8,690 nt of DNA from contig JBJOQZ010000076.1 of assembly GCA_046049705.1 (NCBI GenBank), forward strand, positions 1 through 8,690. The letters run 5' to 3'. The stretch is from DALYDD01 sp046049705. Its GTDB lineage: Bacteria; Patescibacteriota; Minisyncoccia; Phycocordibacterales; CAIZLB01. Positions 4,279-8,690 of this stretch are shown piece after piece. Below the pieces are notes generated by a model. That model was not told the DNA's origin, ran no database searches, and saw only the letters and a program-made list of their open reading frames with translations. Both the position numbers and the translations under genes were made by a program. Every line of letters starts with the position of its first letter. Position 1 is the first letter of the stretch.

Positions 4279-6924
4279 ATGAGTATATTACGAACTATAT
4301 TTCCATCACATTCAGAACGAATGGTAAAGGGGCTTAGAAAAAAGGTTGAATCTATAAATGCGCTTGAGCAAGAAGTGCAGGTATTATCCGATATAGATTT
4401 GATGCAAAAAAGCTTAGACTTAAAGCAAAGAGTGCAGACCAATATCGGAGACTCTACAGAAGCTATTGCTGCGAAGACTCCATTTGATCTAGATACAGTT
4501 CTGCCGGAGGCTTTTGCACTAGTACGTGAAGCCTCAAGACGGACACTTGGTCAAAGACATTACGATGTTCAATTGATTGGAGGAATGATCATTCATAGTG
4601 GTGCCATCGCTGAGATGAAAACAGGTGAAGGTAAAACTCTTATGGCAACTTCTGCTGCATATCTCAATGCGCTAGCAGGCAAAGGTGTGCATATCATTAC
4701 GGTAAATGATTATCTTTCAAGACGAGATGCGGTATGGATGGGGCAGATTTATCATGCACTAGGTATGAAAGTAGGTGTTATCAATGCTGATGCTTCATAT
4801 ATATATGATCCGATGCATGTCCCGCAAGCAGAAGCTGAAGAGGTAGATAAAAAAGAAGATGAGATGGGTGCGTTTAAAGTTCAGTATGATTATCTTCGTC
4901 CGGTAAGCAAACAAGAAGCATATGCGGCAGATATTACATATGGAACAAATAGTGAATTTGGATTCGATTATTTGCGAGACAACCTCGAGCGAAGTCCTCA
5001 GGCACTTCGACAAAGAGAATTTAATTTTGTTATTGTCGATGAAGTAGATTCAATTTTGATTGATGAAGCACGTACTCCACTTATTATTTCTGCTGCTTCT
5101 GCTGATTCAGGTGAATTATATGTAAAATTTGCTCAAATCGTGCGTAAGATGGAAGAAGGTGTGCATTATACTGCAGATGAAAAGTATAGAAGTATTGCAG
5201 TCACAGATGCGGGTATTGATTTTGCTGAACAAGAACTTGGTATTTCAAATATTTATTCTGAAGGTGGAGTAAAGTATGTACACCATCTTGAAAATGCAAT
5301 CAGAGCAAAGGCTATTTATAAAAATGAAGTTGATTATATTGTCCGAGATGGTGAGGTTATGATTGTCGATCCGGCAACTGGTCGAATCAAGGCAGGTCAC
5401 CGATGGTCTGAAGGATTGCACCAAGCGATCGAGGCTAAAGAAGGTGCGAAGATTCAGCAGGAATCTCGTACACAGGCATCTATTACATATCAAAATTATT
5501 TCAAGCTATATCCAAAGCTTGCAGGTATGACTGGTACTGGTTTTACGAGTAAAGAAGAATTTGCAAAAGTCTATGATGTAGATGTGGTAATTGTTCCTAC
5601 GCATCGACCTGTATCTCGAATTGACCGTGCGGACCTTGTATTTAAGACAGAAGAAGGAAAATTTAAAGCTGTTGCGAAGAAGATTAAGGAATTGTATGAC
5701 AAAGGGCAACCGGTGCTTGTTGGTACTGTATCGATCGAAAAGAGCCAGCAGGTGAGTACATTGCTAGAGCGTGCTGGTGTTCCACATAAACTACTCAATG
5801 CCAAACCAGAATTTGCTGAGAAAGAAGGTGAAATCGTAGCGCAAGCTGGAAAGCGTGGGGCTGTGACTATCGCTACAAATATGGCAGGTAGAGGAGTAGA
5901 TATCAAACTTGGTGGTGTACCAGCGACAACGGAATCATACGAAGAGATTAAGAGTCTAGGTGGATTGTATGTTATCGGTACAGAGCGACATGAGGCAAGA
6001 CGAATCGACAATCAGCTTCGAGGACGATCAGGACGACAAGGTGATCCTGGAGAAACACAATTTTATGTATCACTCGAAGATTATCTTATGCGAAACTTTG
6101 CCGGCAATGGTTTTGTTAAAAATATGATGGATAGACTCAATATCCCAGATGATATGCCTATCGAGACGCGTGTAGTGTCCCGAAGTCTTGAAACAGCTCA
6201 GACAAAAATTGAAGGATGGTATTTTGATTCTCGTAAGCATGTTTTTGAATTCGACAATGTTCTCAATCATCAAAGACTCTTTATGTATGCAAAGAGGAAG
6301 AAAGTATTGATAGGAAAAATTGATGATTTGAAGGCACTGTATTCTGAACTTCTCTCATTTGAGCAATCAGGTATACAAATACATGGAGGACATGAAGGGG
6401 AAGTCGGTGAATCAGATGGGGATTCTGCAATATCAACACTTGAAACAAAGAAAAATGAAATTATTGCATCTGCAAATCAAGATGAAGCAGTATTTTTCAA
6501 TATTTTCAGAGCAGTATTGCTTCAGACTATTGATACGTTTTGGATTGAGCATCTTGAAACCATGGATCATCTTCGTGGTAGCGTAAATTTGCGTGCATAT
6601 GGACAGCGTGATCCACTTGTTGAATATAAACGAGAAGGACATCGATTATTTAAAGAGATGGAGTCTGCCATCCAAAATCAAGTGCTTCATATTCTCGCTT
6701 CAATTACACAACAAACTGGTACTGAGATGGGTGAGCAGATCGAACATGCACCTGCACAAAAGGTGACATTGAGTGCACCAGTTGCACCTTCGATAGGGGG
6801 TCAGAATCAAGATACGACAAATGGAAATGTCGTACCGGTAGTAAGCGGTCAAGATAAGGTTGGTAGAAATGATCTTTGTCCATGTGGATCAGGTAAAAAA
6901 TATAAGAAGTGTCACGGAATATAA
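4279..6924 (+). CDS. secA: Preprotein translocase ATPase SecA
   Basis: SecA is the cytosolic ATPase that drives proteins with signal peptides through SecYEG. The start at 4279 gives 881 residues beginning MSILRTIF, which fits the family N-terminus; the in-frame ATG at 4261 would add six unconserved residues. Numbered from 4279: Walker A MKTGEGKT (113-120), ADITYGTNSEFGFDYLRDN (217-235), Walker B VDEVDSILIDEARTP (253-267), PTHRPV..ID in the substrate-binding hinge (440-449), motif V NMAGRGVDIKLGG (534-546), motif VI QLRGRSGRQGDPG (579-591), the scaffold block IDTFWIEHLETMDHLR (751-766) and a C-terminal zinc motif CPCGSG...KKCH with C867, C869, C878 and H879. Oddities: about 35 extra residues in the first nucleotide-binding domain (about 169-210), Val instead of the usual Thr in AGRGTDI, and a shortened helical wing region. 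It follows a terminator, so it probably has its own promoter. Identification is very sure. Confidence 0.97.
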   Translation: MSILRTIFPSHSERMVKGLRKKVESINALEQEVQVLSDIDLMQKSLDLKQRVQTNIGDSTEAIAAKTPFDLDTVLPEAFALVREASRRTLGQRHYDVQLIGGMIIHSGAIAEMKTGEGKTLMATSAAYLNALAGKGVHIITVNDYLSRRDAVWMGQIYHALGMKVGVINADASYIYDPMHVPQAEAEEVDKKEDEMGAFKVQYDYLRPVSKQEAYAADITYGTNSEFGFDYLRDNLERSPQALRQREFNFVIVDEVDSILIDEARTPLIISAASADSGELYVKFAQIVRKMEEGVHYTADEKYRSIAVTDAGIDFAEQELGISNIYSEGGVKYVHHLENAIRAKAIYKNEVDYIVRDGEVMIVDPATGRIKAGHRWSEGLHQAIEAKEGAKIQQESRTQASITYQNYFKLYPKLAGMTGTGFTSKEEFAKVYDVDVVIVPTHRPVSRIDRADLVFKTEEGKFKAVAKKIKELYDKGQPVLVGTVSIEKSQQVSTLLERAGVPHKLLNAKPEFAEKEGEIVAQAGKRGAVTIATNMAGRGVDIKLGGVPATTESYEEIKSLGGLYVIGTERHEARRIDNQLRGRSGRQGDPGETQFYVSLEDYLMRNFAGNGFVKNMMDRLNIPDDMPIETRVVSRSLETAQTKIEGWYFDSRKHVFEFDNVLNHQRLFMYAKRKKVLIGKIDDLKALYSELLSFEQSGIQIHGGHEGEVGESDGDSAISTLETKKNEIIASANQDEAVFFNIFRAVLLQTIDTFWIEHLETMDHLRGSVNLRAYGQRDPLVEYKREGHRLFKEMESAIQNQVLHILASITQQTGTEMGEQIEHAPAQKVTLSAPVAPSIGGQNQDTTNGNVVPVVSGQDKVGRNDLCPCGSGKKYKKCHGI

Positions 6925-6984
6925 GACTCAAAGCACCTTCAATTATTTTGCGGTCCTCGGACTTCGTCCTGCGGAGGTAACACT
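6925..6984 (+). other. secA-permease intergenic spacer with GC-rich hairpin
   Basis: The spacer contains a GC-rich inverted repeat at 6955-6977 in otherwise AT-rich DNA: an inner GGAC-TTC-GTCC hairpin (6959-6969) enclosed by CCTC (6955-6958) pairing with GAGG (6974-6977), with a 4-base bulge. There is no T tract, so it is a weak terminator candidate. The right arm includes GGAGG (6973-6977), a strong Shine-Dalgarno sequence 7 bases before the ATG at 6985, which would be hidden when the stem forms. Confidence 0.6.
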
Positions 6985-7008
6985 ATGTACCGACATATAT
7001 TGTACCCA

Positions 7009-7017
7009 TGCTATACT
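7009..7017 (+). promoter_or_regulatory. Extended -10 promoter positioned for a leaderless permease mRNA
   Basis: TGCTATACT is an extended -10 element (TGn plus 5/6 of TATAAT). A weak -35, CCGACA (6990-6995), lies 16 bases upstream. By the standard spacing the +1 base falls on the A of the ATG at 7024, giving a leaderless message. This supports the 7024 start. Confidence 0.45.
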
Positions 7018-7023
7018 TTGTGC

Positions 7024-8055
7024 ATGAACAATATCATCAACTCTGACAAATATCAGCTGGTATTTTCTGCTGTCTTGTTTATAGCGGCACTTGTACTTGC
7101 TCTCCTTGTCTTTTTTCCATTTTTAAATGTGATTGCTTTATCAGTTATTTTGGCAGTACTTTTACATCCAGTCTATAAACGGATTATTCTCAAGGTAAAG
7201 TCTCCAAGTGTGGCGTCTGGACTTACAATCCTCTTATTGCTCGCGGTGATTATTGTTCCACTTTTATTTATTGTGAACAATATTATTACTGAAGCTCAAG
7301 GGCTGTATGCAAATGTTGGCAATAGCGCGACACTTACATCTGATCAGATAACAAACTGGATTGAAGGCAAGGTGCAAGTATATGTGCCAAACTTCACTGT
7401 TGATGCAAGAGGTTATTTGGTTGCATTTTCTTCATGGATTGTTTCAAAATTGAGTGGTGTATTTTCTGAGACAGTTGATTTTGTATTCAAACTCGCGCTT
7501 TCATTTGTAGCCCTATTTTATTTCTTACGTGACGGAGATAAGTTGTATAACCACCTGATCGCACTAAGTCCTTGGGGGAAAGAAAAAGACGATGCTGTTT
7601 TTGGATCAATTCAATCTGCTATCAGATCAGTGGTTGCTGGATCGCTTTTGGTGGCTCTAATACAGGGTGTTTTGGTAGGGATTGGATTTACAATATCTGG
7701 AGTACCAAATGCCACATTGTGGGGAACACTTGCTGCAATCTGTGCTTTGATTCCAGGAGTTGGAACTGCGATTGTATGGGTACCTGCTGTAATCTTCTTA
7801 TTTGTAGTTGATTCAAGTTCATGGCAATGGGTCTTTCAGCTTATATACTCAATAGTCCTTGTGAGTTCGATTGATAATTTTGTTGGTCCTATGATTATGC
7901 AAAAGGGAATAAATATTCATCCACTTTTGATTTTATTTTCAGTATTAGGAGGAATTCAGTTTTTTGGCCCAGAAGGATTTCTCCTTGGTCCACTTGTCCT
8001 CAGTGTCCTCTTTGTGCTCGTGCGTACATTAAAACCAGAAACAGTAGAAGCTTAA
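7024..8055 (+). CDS. AI-2E family (PerM/YdiK-type) membrane permease
   Basis: The product has 343 residues from ATG 7024; an in-frame ATG at 6985 adds 13 residues (with two Cys) that do not look conserved but has a good Shine-Dalgarno sequence. PF01594 features are clear: two N-terminal helices (about 10-50), HPVYKRI, a pair of helices near 65-87, an extracytoplasmic loop (about 90-150), FYFLRDGDKL (165-174), then VAGSLLVALIQGVLVGIGF, LAAICALIPGVGTAIVW, DNFVGPMIMQKGINIHPLLI and FFGPEGFLLGPLVLSVLF (about 314-331). About eight membrane helices are expected. Family members include TqsA, which exports autoinducer-2, and Na+/H+ antiporters; the name does not prove autoinducer transport, so the substrate is unknown. 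The gene lies 99 bases after secA and 28 bases before the MYG1-like gene, with which it may be co-transcribed. Family identification is confident; the start codon is uncertain. Confidence 0.9.
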   Translation: MNNIINSDKYQLVFSAVLFIAALVLALLVFFPFLNVIALSVILAVLLHPVYKRIILKVKSPSVASGLTILLLLAVIIVPLLFIVNNIITEAQGLYANVGNSATLTSDQITNWIEGKVQVYVPNFTVDARGYLVAFSSWIVSKLSGVFSETVDFVFKLALSFVALFYFLRDGDKLYNHLIALSPWGKEKDDAVFGSIQSAIRSVVAGSLLVALIQGVLVGIGFTISGVPNATLWGTLAAICALIPGVGTAIVWVPAVIFLFVVDSSSWQWVFQLIYSIVLVSSIDNFVGPMIMQKGINIHPLLILFSVLGGIQFFGPEGFLLGPLVLSVLFVLVRTLKPETVEA

Positions 8056-8083
8056 GTCTTATTAATCCATAACACAGATATTC

Positions 8084-8690
8084 ATGAAAACAATCATTAC
8101 CCATGCTGCCAACTTCCATGCCGATGATGTATTTGCGGTTGCAACACTCCAGCTTTTACTTGAAAAGAGAGGTGAAAAAAAGATGAAAGTGATCCGTACA
8201 CTTGAACCAGAACGTTTTGCAGATGCGGATTATATTGTGGATATAGGAGGTGTATATAGTGTGAAGAAAAACCGATTTGATCATCACCAGGCAGGAGGGG
8301 CAGGGGTGAGAAAAAATGGTGTCCCGTATGCTTCTTTCGGTTTAGTGTGGAAAACATATGGAAAAGAGATTGCAGGAAATGCTTTTGCTTTAGATTGGAT
8401 AGATAGACATATGGTCCAAGCGATTGATGCCATGGATTCTGGTATGTATCTCTATACACCGATACATGATGATGTACACCCTTTTCTATTTGAGGATTAT
8501 ATTTTTGCAGTTTGTGGAAATGTGAAAGATGAATATGAACAAGCGGGAAACAAAGCGGTTGCAGATCAAAAAAAGTTGATGAAGCGATTTGATGCAGAAT
8601 TCATGCGAATGGTGAAGGTAGCTAAAGAAGCACTGACTGTATTTATCAAGAGAGCCAATAATAGGGAAGGAATATTTAAGCAAGCAAAGA
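8084..8690 (+). CDS. MYG1-family (UPF0160) DHH-type metal-dependent hydrolase, 3' partial
   Basis: ATG at 8084 opens a frame that stays open to the window end (202 full codons), so the C-terminal part is missing. Seen: ITHAANFHADDVFA with H7, H12 and D14, the metal-binding H-x4-H-x-D start of the family; an RT.EPE segment (38-43); ADYIVDIGGVY with D53; the RFDHHQ signature (D66, H67, H68); PYASFGLVWKTYG (81-93); and the DWIDRHMVQAIDAMDSG stretch (104-120), matching the IDA.DSG block of MYG1. Family knowledge: MYG1 proteins are DHH-like phosphoesterases, and the eukaryotic protein acts as a 3'-5' RNA exonuclease; bacterial members are poorly studied. All visible metal ligands are intact, so activity is expected. 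There is no Shine-Dalgarno sequence. It starts 28 bases after the permease stop with no terminator between, which suggests co-transcription. Confidence 0.9.
   Translation, partial: MKTIITHAANFHADDVFAVATLQLLLEKRGEKKMKVIRTLEPERFADADYIVDIGGVYSVKKNRFDHHQAGGAGVRKNGVPYASFGLVWKTYGKEIAGNAFALDWIDRHMVQAIDAMDSGMYLYTPIHDDVHPFLFEDYIFAVCGNVKDEYEQAGNKAVADQKKLMKRFDAEFMRMVKVAKEALTVFIKRANNREGIFKQAK

Noticed and set aside
5571..6011. Long minus-strand frame (146 codons) inside secA
   Set aside because: It lies wholly within highly conserved SecA coding sequence, shows no recognisable domain and has no promoter or ribosome-binding signal.
8345..8354. TGTGGAAAA, a minus-strand match to the relaxed DnaA-box pattern
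   Set aside because: It is inside the MYG1 coding region, and about one such relaxed match is expected by chance in a window of this size.
8097..8459. Minus-strand 120-codon frame at the 3' end
   Set aside because: The opposite strand there encodes MYG1 motifs with all metal ligands; the minus product is low-complexity His/Leu-rich with no family signal.
1..8690. CRISPR array, tRNA, rRNA, insertion sequence or prophage block
   Set aside because: No spaced short repeats, cloverleaf-like sequences, transposase motifs or phage structural cluster were seen; the collar domain is on an isolated secreted protein.
1..8690. Recoded TGA (as in Gracilibacteria and Absconditabacteria)
   Set aside because: All conserved proteins read full length under the standard bacterial code with no in-frame TGA, although all complete genes do stop at TAA or TAG.

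Overview
The window looks like chromosomal DNA from a Candidate Phyla Radiation (Patescibacteria) bacterium, most likely Parcubacteria. This rests on the AT-rich composition, compact same-strand genes, near absence of Shine-Dalgarno sequences, a tiny lysine/alanine-rich histone H1-like protein, secreted proteins with GW-W-SSNIGWISF repeats, and a SecA with a lineage-style insertion in its first nucleotide-binding domain. The assignment comes from reading the sequence and was not tested by a search. All convincing genes are on the + strand. Every complete gene ends in TAA or TAG, and no conserved protein needs a recoded TGA.

Layout. Positions 1-1595 hold the 3' part of a membrane protein that joins an O-antigen ligase/polymerase (Wzy-like) domain to C-terminal TPR-like repeats. 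Positions 1596-1755 are an intergenic stretch with a perfect DnaA-box 9-mer and a plausible promoter. Positions 1756-1869 encode a 37-residue basic histone H1-like protein, followed by a clear hairpin terminator. Positions 1997-4180 form a tight three-gene unit: a secreted GW-repeat protein, a small one-helix membrane protein, and a secreted protein ending in a phage-tail-collar-like domain. An extended -10 promoter precedes the unit and a long hairpin terminator follows it. Then come secA (about 4279-6924), an AI-2E/PerM-family permease (7024 or 6985 to 8055) and the 5' part of a MYG1-family DHH-type hydrolase (8084 to the window end).

How the genes fit together. Much of the content concerns the cell envelope: glycan polymerisation or transfer, export by SecA, and a small operon of exported surface proteins that carry Sec signal peptides. 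The three-gene surface operon is the best candidate for something undescribed. It could encode an adhesive surface structure of an epibiotic cell, but no function is shown here. Regulatory points worth attention are a strong promoter-like sequence just upstream of the hairpin before secA, extended -10 elements that place transcription starts at or next to the start codons of secA and the permease, and a GC-rich hairpin that buries the only good Shine-Dalgarno sequence in the window.
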